64,000 nucleotides of DNA, from contig CM049311.1 in assembly GCA_026874595.1 (NCBI GenBank), forward strand, positions 41,665,676 through 41,729,675, read 5' to 3'. Below, one piece after another: positions 25,410 to 38,800 of this stretch. The first letter of the stretch is position 1. Every line of letters starts with the position of its first letter. The notes beneath the pieces are model-generated. The model was not told the origin of the DNA. It saw only the letters and a list, made by a program, of their open reading frames with translations, and did not search any database. The stretch is from Sipunculus nudus. Taxonomy: Eukaryota > Annelida > Sipuncula > Golfingiida > Sipunculidae. Both the position numbers and the translations under genes were made by a program.

Positions 25410-26741
25410 GCAAACCTGTGAGCTTATGTCAGCTGTCCATGGTTGGCCGTCTGCCGTCCATGGCTGTAAGTCAGAAACCATCTGAGCTAGCAGCTCCAAA
25501 TTACATGTAAGAATTAGTCACATGTGAAACTTGGTGCCCTAGAGCTTATTATTGGGTATCTGCATTAATTTAGATTTTATAGAGAAAAAGCTTAAAAACC
25601 TTTAAAAATCTTCTTCTCTGAAACTGTCAAGCCAAATTGTCCAGTATTTCACAGAAATGTTCCCTGGAACAATCTCTCTCAAGTTTATTCGAATGGTTCC
25701 AGTTCGGTGATTTTTGTCCAAGGAACAGGAAGTTCAACTTAGTCATATGCATGCTAAAATTACAATCTCTGAAATTTTATGTTAATGTTGGTCACTTGAG
25801 TCATATCTGAAATTGAGGTATTGATGGCGCCACCTGCATTCTTCTTTTTGTATGAAGGCCAACGGTGCCTGAAGCATACAGAGGGCTACAAAAATCTTCT
25901 TCTCTGAAAGTGTAAAGCCAAATTGTTTGATATTGCACAGAAATGCTCCTAGGGTAGTGCTTTCTGAAGTTTGTTTGATTGGTCTCAGTTCAGTGACTTT
26001 TGGCTGAGTTATGGGAAGCTGAATTTAGTCATATGCCATAACAGCCCATTTTAGCTCACTGGCTTCAAAGATCTTCTTCTCAAAAAACCACTGGGCCAAA
26101 TTCTTAAATTTCACACATTAATTATCCTTAGATGTTGATAATTCAAGTTTTTTTTCAAATGGTTTTGGTTCAGTGATTTTTGGCTGAGTTATTTGAAGCT
26201 CAACTTAGCCATTTTGCTGTAATTTCGCATATGAGTTATAAACCTGCAAAACGTTTTTTGTCTGACGCCACTGAGGCCAATTTGTTTAATATTTAACAAG
26301 AATAATCCCCTGAATAATTCTTGAAATATTTGTCTTTTATGGTTCCAAAGAATGAATTTTGGCTGAATTATAAAGATTGAATTGAGTCATTTTACCATAT
26401 ATGTAAGCTGTGTGAAGCAGATACATCTAACCTGGCACCAGTTTATCAGCATCTGTTAGATCATGCCTCTAGACATTTGGATTTCAGGTTATCTTTGGTT
26501 AATATTGACAAGAATGTTTTTTAAAAGATTTAAAAAAATGTAGATATATGATTTTAGATATTCCTCATGCCAGGCAATGTTTACAGTCACAGGTATACAG
26601 CTCTCTGTGGGTATATAAAGATGGCTGTACATGGGTTATAAATAATTTGTATCCATACTCAACTTAATTCAAGATTTTGCCATCAGTGAGATGTATCTGT
26701 GTTATAAATTTGCATTCAATATGCATCTGTAATAATTTTTA
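25410..26741 (+). mobile_element. Family E fragment E4
   Basis: Starts with GCAAACCTGTG at 25410 and follows the E core in the same order as E6 and E8, including 'gagttataaacctgcaaaac' at 26233, which is the empty site for the TA transposon found in E8. It has no 3' terminus of its own and passes directly into the 5' end of E5. Confidence 0.7.
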
Positions 26742-27668
26742 GCGAACCTGTGAGCTAATGCGATGGTGTGGTGGGGTCTGTCATCTGTACGTTAACCCAT
26801 ACTATCTCGAAAAGGACTGGAGCTGGCATCATGAAATTTAATGCAAAAAATTGTTCAATATTTCACAGAAATAATCCTTTATACCATTTCTCTCAAGTTT
26901 GTTCAAATGGTTCAAGTTTGGTGAATTTTGGCCGAGTTACAGGAAGTTGAACTTAGTCATCCGTCAAAAAAAGCATACTAAAATGTCAATTTCAGATATG
27001 GCCGGAGCTATCATCACCAAATTTTATGCCAGTGTTGGTCACATGAGTCAGATATGAAATTCAGGTATTGGTGGCGCCCCCTGCATTGACCTTTTTTGTA
27101 CGGGGGTCATTGGTCATCTGTACATTAACCCATAATTTCTCAGGAATAGCAGGAGCTACCACCATCCCCAGATTTTATGCAATTATCTGTCACATATCAA
27201 ATGTTGTGGGATTCAGCTTATTTTTTTGCTATCTGTATTTACTTAGATTTTATAGGGAAAAAGCTGAAAAACCTTTAAAAGTCTTCTTCTTGTAAACAGT
27301 CCAGCCAAATTGTTCAATATTTTACAGAAATGATCCCAGAGGCAAGCCCTCTCAAGTTTGTTCAAATGGTTTGCATTTGATTAATTTTAGCAGAGTTACA
27401 CAAATTTGAACTGAGTCATTTGGCCTAGTAAGCATACTGACATAGTAATCTCAGAAATGACAGGAGCTAGCATTGCCAAGTATTGTGCAAATGTTGGTCA
27501 CATGACTCACTTGGTGGCGCCCCCTGCATTGACTTTTTTTTGTACGGGGGTCATTGGTCATCTGTACATTAACCCATAATTTCTCAGGAATAGCTGGAGC
27601 TACCATCCCCAGATTTTATGCAATAATCTGTCACATATCAAATGTTGTGGGATTCAGATTATTTTTTT

Positions 27669-28494
27669 ATGCCCCCGCCACAAAGTGGCCAGGGCATATA
27701 GTTTTACCCATGTCCGTCCTTCCGTCATTCCGAAATCAAACAGTTGTATGGACTTTTTTTCTTAGTGCCTGCAGATTTTGGCCTGATTTTTGGTGTGTGG
27801 GCAGATATTGACCAGTTACAGATCGAGTTCGCATTTCATCCCAATTGACCTACTTTTGACCGTTTTACGGCTCCTAAATTTGAAAATTTCATGAAAAATA
27901 GAAATTTTCATGACAAAATGTACAGACTTTTTTTTCACAATGCCTGCAGATATTGGCCTGATTTTTGGTGCGTGGGCAGATAATGACCAGTTACAGATCG
28001 AGTTCACGTTTTGTCCCAGTTGACCTACTTTTTGACTGTTTGAAGGTGCCCTAACATAGAAAATTTCATAGAAAATATAAATTTTCATGACAAGTGCACA
28101 TGTACGGACTTTTTTTCGCAATGACTGCAGATATGGGCCTGATTTTTGGTGTGTGGGCAGATAATGACCATCTACAGATCAAGTTCTTGTTTTGTCCCAG
28201 TTGACCTACTTTTGACCTTGACTGCTCCTGAATATAGAAAGGTTTCATGAAAAATAGAAATTTTCATAACAAATGCATATGTACGGACTTTTTTCCCGCA
28301 ATGCCTGCAGATACAACCCTGATTTTTTATGTGTGGGCAGATAATGACCAGTTACAGATCGAGTTCGCGTTTCTTCCCCGTTGACCTACTTTTGACCATA
28401 CGACACCTCCTGAACTTAAAAAATTTTACAAAATTTAACAAATGTTTCTAATTTGCCCCAGGCGGGGGCATTCGTGTTGTTCCGACACATCTAA
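27669..28494 (+). mobile_element. Family D element D2 inside E5
   Basis: 5' hairpin ATGCCCCCGCCACAAAGTGG at 27669 with the closing GGGCAT, a short TCCG/TTCC tract, four core units of about 175 bp, GGCGGGGGCAT at 28461-28471 and a GTGT/ACAC stem before CTAA at 28491-28494. It is a shorter version of D1 with the same ends. The terminal CTAA differs from CTAG by one base and still fits CTRR. Confidence 0.8.
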
Positions 28495-28690
28495 TTACCT
28501 GTCTATATGTCTTTGATGGCTTTCTCGTTCACAAGACAGGTGTCGCCACCTACAATGACTTTTACCCGGTGTGTGTGCATGCTTATTTCTACAGAGGAAT
28601 TTGATATTTCAGCCTGAAATTGGGCATATGTATATATATCTGATAGCTTTGTCCTATACAAGACTGGTGGTGCCAGCTACAATCATGTTT

Positions 28691-30218
28691 AGCTTAGCTG
28701 ACTGTAAGTCAACTGAGGTATATGAATGGCGCCTGTCTGTCCTGGTGTCTGGCAGTCTGTTAGCAGGGCACAAATCGTAACAGCTGGTCCTAGAAACATC
28801 TAAGTGAAGATCCAGGGAGGTCAATAAAAAATCTAATTGGAAACCTGTCATTAGGTCACTGCGACCTATATTCTTCGAGCTATGGGGCTTGAAAGTACCC
28901 CCCAGAATAGTAATAAAAAATTGATACAAAACCTCCAATATCTTGATAATTAATGCATGGTTTGTCATGAATCTTGCCTTGAATATTGACCATGACTAGT
29001 TTTGTCAGTTCCTGAAACATGGTGGTGCCACCTGTATTTTTTCCTATTTTAACGAATATTTTTCTATTTATTTACTATAAAATGACAGCAATCATGTCAG
29101 TTTCTCAGCTGTGATTACGTCTGGTGTCCCAAAACCTGATGTGTTTATTGATCACAAGTGGATGCCCTATCACCCTGTCTGTCTGTCTGTTTGTATGTCT
29201 GTCTGTCTGTCAATCCATCCATCCGCACAAATTTGTTTTCAGACGATAACTCCAGGTTAGATTGGCACATGGATTTCAAACTTGACTTACCCATGGCCCA
29301 CCACTAAAGCAAGAATCTATATGATTTTAGGGTCAAAAGGTCAATGCTCAAGGTCACAGGACTCACTTAATTAAAATGATTATGGCTGCATTTTAAGCCA
29401 AGCTTTTCATGCCAAACTTTCCATCTTGTGCATTTAGCCGACTTGCCAGTATGGGGAGAGCATAAATTAATTTGGGGTCAAAGGTCAAGGTCACAGGGGC
29501 CATCTGTTCACAAATTAGTTTCCAGATGATAACTCCAGTTTAGTTTGACATATTGGTTTCAAACTTAACTTATAAATGGCCCACCACTAAAGTAAGAACC
29601 ATATCGATTTTGGGGTCCAACGGTCAGAGGTCAAGGTCACAGGACCCATTTCTTTAAAAGGAATGTGTATGCATTTGAAGCCAAACTTTTCATTGCTAAC
29701 CTGCCACTAGAAGAAAGATTCTGTTTGATTTTTGGGTCATAGGTCAAGGTCACAGGGCCCATCCATTCACAAACTAGATTATGGATGATAATTCTGCTTT
29801 GGATAGACAGACTGGCTTCAAACTTGATTTAATAATGACCAACCACATAAGTAAATTCATTTTGATTTTCAGGGTCCAGCAATCTAAGTTAAAGGTCACA
29901 GAAGCCACATCTTTAAAAAGATTGTGGATGCGCTGTAAATCAAACTTTTCATCCTGAACTTTCCAACATTCACACATGGCTTACTTGCCCAAAGTAAGGA
30001 AACCTGTAGAATTTTAGGTTATCTGGTCAGAGGTCAAGGTCGATTTTTAAAAGATTGTTACAATAATCCTAATGCTGCAAGTTCAAGGATATTAAGTTCT
30101 AAGATTTTTTGGTCACAAAGTCATTGGTTAAGGTCACAGGACTGTCATTCTGAAAAATTTCTTTAAAAATATCCTTATAGACAAATTCAGCTGAGCGTCG
30201 AGACCCATGGGTCCCTAG
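28691..30218 (+). mobile_element. Hybrid element B1 (A-type ends, receptor-motif cores)
   Basis: Opens with AGCTTAGCTGACTGTAAGTC (28691) and closes with CAGCTGAGCG (30188), GACCCATGGGTC (30202-30213) and CTAG (30215-30218). Only the ends resemble family A. The first 350 bp resemble family C, with a near-ERE AGGTCACTGCGACCT at 28853. The rest resembles the G core, with several GGTCAAGGTCACAG sites. E8 (49600-49625) reads through the same position as 'caatcatttttgtgttg', giving an exact empty site and no target duplication. Confidence 0.78.
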
Positions 30219-30394
30219 TTGTGTTGTGTGCACCCATGCCAGAATTTCCGCAGTGATGTTTGTGTAATTGTTTCTTATTCAAAATGTTTAGTACCTGCAT
30301 TGCTCATATACATGAGAAGTAATGGTCCAGCATTGAAGCATTATACCTGGTGAATTTCCGAATGCACAGGTTCGCATTAGGCCTGTAGGCCTTG

Positions 30395-30652
30395 TTAAAG
30401 TTATGGGCCCAAACAAAATGCACCTTGTAAAAAATTAGGAAATATATTTACTCACTTAACATAAGAATTGCTGATGCTAGAGACTTTTTTTCAGGGATAT
30501 AACTTTTAATCAAGATTCAATTGTATACTGAAAATAAGATCTATATTTTGCAATTTATTTAAGTTATTAGCATAAATATAAAATAAGTTCCTGAAATTTT
30601 GCCCTACTTTGGCCACAGCATGTTTTTTCCTGTAAGTACTGTGGATTTTATT
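30395..30652 (+). mobile_element. Family A core remnant
   Basis: The phrases 'gttatgggcccaaac', 'ttactcacttaacat' and 'cctgtaagtactgtggattt' place this in the second half of the family A core. It is bounded by E5 on the left and C1 on the right and has no ends of its own. It is probably part of the A copy into which E5 inserted. Confidence 0.6.
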
Positions 30653-32367
30653 AGCTCAGCTGACTGTAAGTCATCTGAGCTATAGGGATCACCCTTTGTC
30701 TGTTGTCCATTCGGCTGTTAACAGGGCACAAATCGTAACCGTTGGACCTAGAAACTTCTAACTGTACATCCGAGGAGGTCCTGGGCCAATCTCCTTGGAA
30801 ACCTGAAATTAGGTCATGGTGACCTATATTTTGTTACTTATGGGCCAAAAACATGATTTTGATCACCCAGACAGTCAAACGGAGCACAAATTGTATTATT
30901 AGGCCTAGAAACCTCTAACCTGACATTTTGCGTTGTCCTAGTTAAATGTCCTTGGAAACCTGAAACTAGGTCACTGTGACCTATATTCTGTGACCTATAG
31001 GGAAAAGATGTCATATGAGCATCCTGAATGTCAGATGGGGACAAATCGTATCTGTTTAGCCTAGAATCTTCTAACACAATATCCTGGGAGTTTCTAGGCA
31101 AATCTCATGGTGACCTATATTTCATGACCTACGGGCTGAAAACATGATTTTTAGCATCCAGACAGTCAGAAGGGCGCAAATTGTATCGATGAGGCCTAGA
31201 ATCCTCCAATGTGACTTTTAGGGAGATCCTTGGCAAATGTTGTTGGAAACCTGAAACTAGGTCACTGTGACCTATATTCTGTTACCTATAGGAAAAAGAT
31301 ATCGTATGAACACCCTGAATGTCAGATGGTGACAAATCGTATCTGTAAGGCCTAGAATCTTCTTACACAATCTCATGGGAGGCTCTAGACAAATCTCCTC
31401 GAAAACCTGAAATTAGGTCATGGTGACCTACATTTTGTGACCTACGAGACAAAAACCTGATTTTGAGCACCTTAGATGTCAGATGGGCACAAATCATATC
31501 TGTAAGGCCTAGAACCTTCAAATGCAACATCCTGGAAGGTCCTAGGCAAATCTCCTTGGAAACCTGAAATTAGGTCATGGTGACCAACATTTTGTGACCT
31601 ACAGGCCGAAAACAGGATTTTGAGCATCCAGAAAGTCAAGCAGGGCACATATTGTATTTGTTAGGCCTAGAATCTTTTAATGTAACATTCTGAGACGTCC
31701 TTGGCAAATGTCTGTGGAAAACTGAAATTAGGTCACCATGACCTATATTTTGTAACCTTTAGGAAAAGAAGTCATAAAGGCACCCAGACAGTCAGTCAGG
31801 GCACACATTGTATCTGTTAGGCCTAGAATCTTTTAATGTAACATTCTGAGACGTCACTGACTAATGTCCTTAGAAAACTGAAAATAGGTCACCATGACCT
31901 ATATTTTGCAACCTATCAGAAAAGATGTCATATAAGCACCCAGACAGTCAGACAGGGCACAAATTGTATCCATTAGGCCTAGAATCTTTTAATATAAAAT
32001 TCAGGGAGGTCTTAGTCAAGTGTCCTTTGAAACCTGAAATTAGGTCATGGTGACCTATATTGTGTGACCTATTGGCTGAAAAATGGTTTTGAGCACCCAG
32101 ACAGACAAGGCACAAATTGTATCCATTAGCCCTAGAATCTTCTAACATGGCGTTCAGGGAATTCCTTGGCAATTCTCCTTGGAAACCTGAAATTGGATCA
32201 TGGTGATCTATATTCTGCCAGCTATGGACCAGAAACATGATTTTGAGCACCCAGACAGACAGGGTACAAATTGTATCCATTTTCCTTGGAACCCTTTATT
32301 GTGAAATCCGGGGGGTCCTGGGCAGGTCTCCTATGAATCCTGAAATTTTTATTTTCTGTTCATTTTT
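30653..32367 (+). mobile_element. Subtype C element C1 with ~156-bp tandem units
   Basis: Begins with the A-type hairpin (AGCTCAGCTGACT at 30653, then 'gtaagtcatctgagctatag') but has a quite different interior. About ten units of 156 bp carry 'gcacaaattgtat', 'taggcctagaatcttctaa', 'ccttggaaacctgaaattag' and an AGGTCA palindrome. No 3' terminus is seen before A7 starts at 32368, so the copy is 3'-truncated. The minus-strand frames of about 90-110 codons in this region follow the repeat period and are not genes. Confidence 0.72.
30811..32056. promoter_or_regulatory. Tandem ERE-type palindromes in C1
   Basis: Seven perfect AGGTCA-NNN-TGACCT palindromes start at 30811, 30968, 31259, 31415, 31730, 31886 and 32042. 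Degenerate versions fill the remaining register at about 31113, 31572 and 32195. Spacing is about 156 bp throughout. This inverted repeat with a 3-base spacer is the consensus oestrogen-receptor element. The spacer varies (CTG, TGG, CCA) while the half-sites do not. Function is inference. Confidence 0.5.
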
Positions 32368-34600
32368 AGCTCAGCTGACTATAAGTCATCTGAGCTATAG
32401 TCGTGGTCCATTGTCCGTCGTCCGTCCGTCTGTCCGTCCGTCCGTCCGTCCGTAGATGTGGCACGTTTTGAAACCGTAAGACCTAGGAATCCAAAATTCA
32501 GCATAATGTTAGATGTCCCCAAGATCTCCTACCAAGCCCAAAACTGGGTCTTTGCGACTTTGTTCCTTTGAGAAATTAAGGAAAAACCTCAATTTTTTAT
32601 TAAAATCCTGTTTTCACACTTCAGGACTGCCTAATATCAAAACCACTCATCTGTTTTTCCTCATATTTACCATAAATAATCCTCTCTATGGTTCCTATGT
32701 ACATGCCAGAAATTGGGTCTGTATTATATAATTTAAAAAAGTTATGGGCCCAAACATAATGCATTTTGTAAATAATCAGGAGAAAAATTTGATCACTTAA
32801 CACAAAACTTGTTAAAGCTAAGCACTTTTTTTCCAGTAATATAACTTTTATTAATCAAAATTAAATTGTATACCCAAAATTTGATGAAAATCTTTTAAAT
32901 TTTTTTAAATATTAGCAAAAATGAAAAATTGGTACCTTAAACTTTGCCCAACTTTGACCATGGCACGTTTTTTTTCTGTAACTGCTGTGGATTTAATTTT
33001 CAAAGCATGTTTTTGTTAGCATTTCAACTGTTAACATTTAAAATTTGAAACCAGTTGATCAAAAACTGTAGATTTTATTCAAGTTTTCAAGCACCATGTC
33101 ACATATTGTTTACATCAACCTAGTGTTATGCAGTTTGCTAGAGCTCAGCTCCCCAGCTTCAGCTCTAAGTTCCTTAAATTAGGCATACAGTAAGATGTCT
33201 CCAAAATCCCCTACCATGCCAAGAATTTGGTCACCAGAACTTAATTCCTTCGAGATATTAATGAAAAACTTCATTTTTTCATTAAAAACCCTTTGTTACA
33301 CTTCAGGACTGCCTAGTATCAAAACCACTGATCTGACTTTGATCATATATAATATACATATTTTTCTATACATTCGCTATGCACATGCCAGAAATGATGT
33401 CAGTATTGCGTAATTGTTTTAAGTTATGTGCCCAAACAAAATTGACTTTGTAAAAAATCAGGAAAAATATTTACTCAGGTTTCATGAAAATTATTGAAGC
33501 TAGAGAATTTTTTTAAGTATATAACTTTGTTTAATTAAGATTCAATTGTATACCCAAAATTAGATCTGTATTTTGTAAATTTTATAAGTTATTAGCATAA
33601 ACATAAAATCAGTACCTGAAATTTTACCCAACTTTGACCATGGCACATTTTTTCCCTGTGAGTACTATTGATTTAATTTTCTCAGAATGTAAACATAAGT
33701 ATTTAATGTGTTTAAATCTGAAATTTGAAACTAAAAGGTTGAAAATTAGGCTAGTTATTGAATTTTATCTTGAGGGTCTATTGTAGTCACTTGCTTTGTT
33801 CCAGATGCAGGTAGGCCACTCCAGGTCACTGGAAGTCAGCTATGCCAGGGTTCCTGATTTGTTTCAGTCACTGGGGGAGATCCCCTGCTGTGACAGGTGT
33901 ACAATTGTTCTCATATCACACCCCCTCCCCCCCCCATGAATATATAAATATACATTTGTATGCATGATGTGGTGTTACATGACAAGATTTAGATTTATGA
34001 TGATGCAATTTAGAATTATGAATCAACGTTTATATTCAGAAATATATGTTATATTGGAAATGTATACAAATTAAACTTAAAATAAAAAAAATGAGGATCT
34101 AATACAAACATGTGTTCATTATTTTTGAGCCTCAGCAGAATTGGAGATCAGGCTTTATTTGCCCTTAATGTTTATGCAAAAGTGTTGTTAATCCCATCTC
34201 TTCCCCCCCCCCCCCCCCCCCCCCGGCTGTCATTGATCCTTAGCACCTCACCGTCACCTGTGCACTGGGACATTAGTTATTATTGCAAATGTGTACAATT
34301 TTTTCAATTTGAAAGATAATTGGATTAGAAAAAATTAAGATCTAATATTGAAACATATTCTTGCCCCAGGAGAATGGAACATCATCTCTCAATTATCATT
34401 AAATATATATACTAATTATGAAATTTTTCCTTAAAGCACTGTTGAAATAACTTTCATATGCTGTATGTGTATGGATTTAAGCCATTAAAGTCCGAAATTT
34501 GAAAGCAACTTATGTATTCAGATGTGTAATATTGCAGATGAAAAACTTTAAAATATTAAAATATATTATCAGCTTTGTTTGTCTAACAGTCTGTCTGTCC
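32368..34600 (+). mobile_element. Family A element A7, 3' part degraded
   Basis: The 5' hairpin at 32368 and TCCG tract (32415-32453) are followed by core copies at about 32460 and 33175 and then the A3-like 3' half, including the 22-base C tract. The forward match fades around 34500-34600 where inverted A sequence begins, so no forward 3' terminus is found. Confidence 0.65.
34203..34224. repeat. Poly-C tract, 22 bases
   Basis: A run of 22 C within the A3-type 3' half of A7. Runs of 13-16 C recur in the same type of sequence or nearby elements at 15053-15068, 50071-50085, 61265-61277 and 62424-62439. Length is likely to be unstable and hard to sequence. Confidence 0.85.
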
Positions 34601-35700
34601 TTGGGGGAAAGAAAGGCTATTAACTGCAGACAGCCTGATCAAGCTCAACAAGAGAGAGGGCTTGCCCCAGTGATGGGATTACATAACAAGAGCCTGGGGA
34701 TCATAGAGAGCTGCACTGAATGTCCTACAGTGACCAAAGTGGACTGCTTGACAATGTCAAGAGCCTCCAAAAAAAATTCAATTACTAGCCTAATTTTGCA
34801 GCTTTTATTTTCAAATTTCAGATTATAACAGATTAAAATCCTTTTGTGTACATGCTGTGAAAACAAGTGGCCCACGGGCCATGACACTCAGCTAATTTAG
34901 ACTGGGTGCTCATTTTTTTTAATATAGTCTGTGAGAATAGCTTATGGCTAAAGTTACAATGTTAAAACAAGGGACCTATGGGTCACGGCGCTCAGCTGAT
35001 CATGATTGAACTATAAATGTATCACCATTGTGATACTATATTTAGTCGACAAACCTTATGAATATCATGGACCTATTAGGCTATTATAAAGGAATATAAT
35101 GTAATATGTGAGTAAATCATGTATGAAATTACCTGACTGATGGATTAATATGGAGTAAATATAGTGGTTTATTTTTCATTTATTTGGGAGCTGTTGAAAA
35201 TAGCAATATATTTGAGCAAAGATGAATGCAATGACAGTACACTAAGCAGTGGTAGAATGATAATAAGGCTATTTGTTGAAGGATCTATAGTGTATAGAAG
35301 TCCGCAAGATTTCAATTTGACATATATAATGTTATTATTAACTATGCTGAGGAGTGGAATTTTTGAATTGTGACTGTATGACATTATATCTCTTAGGTCT
35401 TGACAAGGTGCATTATATTGATGCCCACCACGTCTACATATTACACAATATTGACATAATTTCTGGCACGTACATAGGCAACAAACAGTTATACAATATA
35501 TAAAAATATGAATATATCTGATTCAACTTGTTCTCGTTTACTGAGGCTGACATTGGGATGGGGTTCGGAGAAGGAAACAGTGTGGGCAGCACGGAGGGTT
35601 GGATGTAGAGAGAAAAGGAGATAGAGAGAGAGGGAGGGAGCATTCAACAGACCCCCACTTACCCCTTCAATACACAGGACAAATAAACAAGACAAATCTT
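34601..35700 (-). mobile_element. Two inverted family A fragments
   Basis: From about 34600 to 34890 the sequence is the reverse complement of A3-type core (compare 14176-14340), ending in the inverted terminus 'aaaacaagtggcccacgggc'. From 34970 to about 35700 a second fragment reads inverted A3 3' sequence, starting with the inverted terminus 'aacaagggacctatgggtca' and including the inverse of 15950-16660. These are the only clearly reversed family A copies in the window. Between them lies about 80 bp without a match. Confidence 0.7.
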
Positions 35701-35885
35701 ATACTTTTAATGTTAAATTCTTTTTGTTGAGACTTGGACAATTTTGATTTTTTTAAAGAAAAAAATGTTCAGGAATTTAATCCTTTTATTAAAATGTGGT
35801 AAAATATTAGGATCAAATGTAAGTGTTAACTGACTAGATTTAAGAAGATATAAATACTTTGTAGCATTTCATTTATATCTCTTAA

Positions 35886-38800
35886 AGTTGGCCCATACTA
35901 TCTTAACCCATACTATCTTGAAAACGGCAAGAGTTAGCATCAAGAAATTTTCTGCAAAAAATTAGTCATCTAAAAAACTCTATCGGATTTTGCTTATTTT
36001 TTGGCTAACTGCATTTTCTTAGATTTTATAGAGAAAAAGCTAAAAAAGCTTTAAAAGTCTTCTTCTCCGAAACTGTTCAGCCAAATTGTCCGATATTTCA
36101 CAGAAATGATCCCTGGAACAATCTCTCTCAAGTTTGTTCGAATGGTTTAAGTTCGGTGATTTTTGGCTGAGTTACAGCTAGTTGAACTTAGTCATCTGTC
36201 CAAAAAAGCATACTAAAATTACAATCTTAGAAATGGCTGGAGCTGTCATCACCAGATTTTATGCCAATGTTGGTCACATGAGTCATGTCTGAAATTCAGG
36301 TATTGGTGGCGCCACCTGCATCGGCCTTTTTTGAACGGGGGTCATCAGTGCCCGTATCATACTGACGGCTACAAAAAACTTCTTCTCTGAAACCATTTGG
36401 CCAAATTGTTTAATATCGCACAGAAATGATCCTAGGGTAGTGCTTTCTGAAGTTTGTTCAAATGGTCTCAGTTCAGTGACTTTTGGCTGAGTTATGGGAA
36501 ACTGAATTAAGTCATATGCCATAACATCCCATTTTAGCTCAGTGGCTACAAAGATCTTCTTCTCAAAAACCACTGGGCAAAATTCTTAAATCTCACACAT
36601 TAATTACCCTTAGATGTTGATAATTCAAGTTTGTTCAAATGGTTTTGGTTCAGTGATTTTTGGCTGAGTTATTGGAAGCTTAACTTAGCCATTTTGCTTT
36701 ATTTTCCCATATGAGTTATAAACCTGCAAAACGTTTTTTGGCTGACGCCACTGAGGCCAATTTGTTTAATATTTTACAAGAATAATCCCCTGAATAATTC
36801 TTATAATAATTGTCTTTTATGGTTCCAAAGAATGAATTTTGGCTGAATAATAAAGATTGAATTGAGTCATTTTACCATATATGTTAGCTGTGTGAAGCAG
36901 ATACATCTAGCCTGGAACCAGTTTATCAGCATCTGTTACATCATGCCTCTAGACATTTAGATTTCAGGTTATCTATGGTTAATATTGACAAGAATGTTTT
37001 TTAAAAACTTTTAAAAAATGTAGATTTATGATTTTAAATTTCCTCATGCCAGGCAATTTTTACAATCACAGGTATAAGTTAACCTGTACTATTTCGAAAA
37101 CGACTGGAGTTGGCATCCTGAAATTTAATGCAAAAAATTAGCCATCTGAAAAAAATCTGCATTTTCTTAGATTTTATAGAGAAAAAGCTAAAAAACCTAT
37201 AAAAATCTTCTCCTCTGAAACGGTCAATCCAATTTGTTCAATATTTCACAGAAATAATCTTTTATACCATCTCTCTCAAGTTTGTTCAAATGGTTCAATT
37301 TCTGTGAGTTTTAGCCGAATTACAGGAAGTTGAACCAAGTAATCTGTCCAAAAAAGCATACTAAAATGACAATCTGAGAAACGGCCAGAGCTATCATCAC
37401 CAAATTTTATGCCAGTGTTGGTCACATGAGTCATATATGAAATTCAGGTATTGGTGGCGCCACCTGCATTGACCTTTTTTTGTACTGGGGTCATTGGTCA
37501 TCTGTATATCAACCCATAATTTCTCAGGAATTGCAGGAGCTACCATCCCCAGATTTTATGCATTTATCTGTCACATATATCAAATATTATGGGATTAAGC
37601 TTATGGTTTTTTGCTATCTGCATTTACTTAGATTTTATAGGGGAAAAACCTTTAAAAGTCTTCTTGTAAACGGTCCAGCCAAATTGTTCAATATTTTACA
37701 GAAATGATCCCAGAGGCAAGCACTCTCAAGTTTGTTCAAATGGTTTGCATTTGATGAATTTTAGTGGAGTTAAATGAATTCAAACGGTCATTTGGCCAAG
37801 TAAGCATACTGACATAGTTATCTCAGAAATGACAGAAGCTAGCATTACCAAGTATTGTGCAAATGTTAGTCTCATGACTCATATTTGAAGTTGCAGATTT
37901 TGATGTGCCACCTACATTGACCTGTTTTTTATGGGCAAAAACGTCATAATTTTAGCCTCTTTCAGTTGAATTGGTCAATTTTTCAGCAGAATTATCGTAG
38001 GACATGGTTCTTTCAATAATATCAGAAAAACTTAAGTTGGTCTTATGGCCATTATTATGTCTAACTCAAACTGGGGACTGCAAAACTGTTCTTCTATAAA
38101 ATTATTGTTTCAATTATAACTTCTGTTACATGGCACAAAAATTATTCTTAGGTGGCCTTTGTTCCAGTTTACTTGAATGATTTTTGGCAGAATTATTGGA
38201 CCTTTAACAATGAAAGAACTGAATCTTTTATTTTTCTAGATATTTTGATAAAAAGTTTATGAATATTTCAGCTTGAAAAAAAGCATTTTAGCCAAATTCT
38301 TTCAGTATGTGTAAACAGATTTGCCAACAGGCCAAGATTGTGTCTGTATATTTACATAGGTTAAGAAACTGCCAACTGTTTCAGATTTGGCAATAGATCA
38401 AGAGTTCATTCAGTGCAGCCAGATTTAGGTCAAGAGTTCAGTCAGTGCAGCCAAGCACAAGGCATGTGATCCCCTCATGGGTGACATGTGAACACCTCAT
38501 GGGTACCATGTGATCACCTCATGGGTGTCATGCCCCTCAGGGCTGCATGTAGAGCCAATCTATTTATAGCTTTCAGATTAGGCAACAGGTCAAGAGTTCA
38601 CTTAGTGCAGCCAGGTACAGGTCAAAAGTTCACCCAGTCTAGCCAGGTGCAGGTCATGAGTTCACTCAGTGCAGTAGCCTGAGCTAGCAAATTTGTCACA
38701 GTTCTCACCTAAGTGTGGTCAGCCCCATGCATCAGACTTAAGGTAAGTTTGATGTATTGGCCTAATATATTGACCTGTCTATGTGTTTGGTGGGTTTCTC

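Larger units (their letters stand above)
26742..30394 (+). mobile_element. Family E element E5, containing D2 and B1
   Basis: Both ends are present: GCGAACCTGTG at 26742-26752 and CACAGGTTCGC at 30365-30375, then a stem of two AGGCCT blocks (30379-30384 and 30387-30392) and TTGTT-type end sequence. D2 (27669-28494) and B1 (28691-30218) are inserted in T runs. E-specific sequence is 26742-27668, 28495-28690 and 30219-30394. The E core here supplies empty sites for A3 and A4 in E2. Confidence 0.78.
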
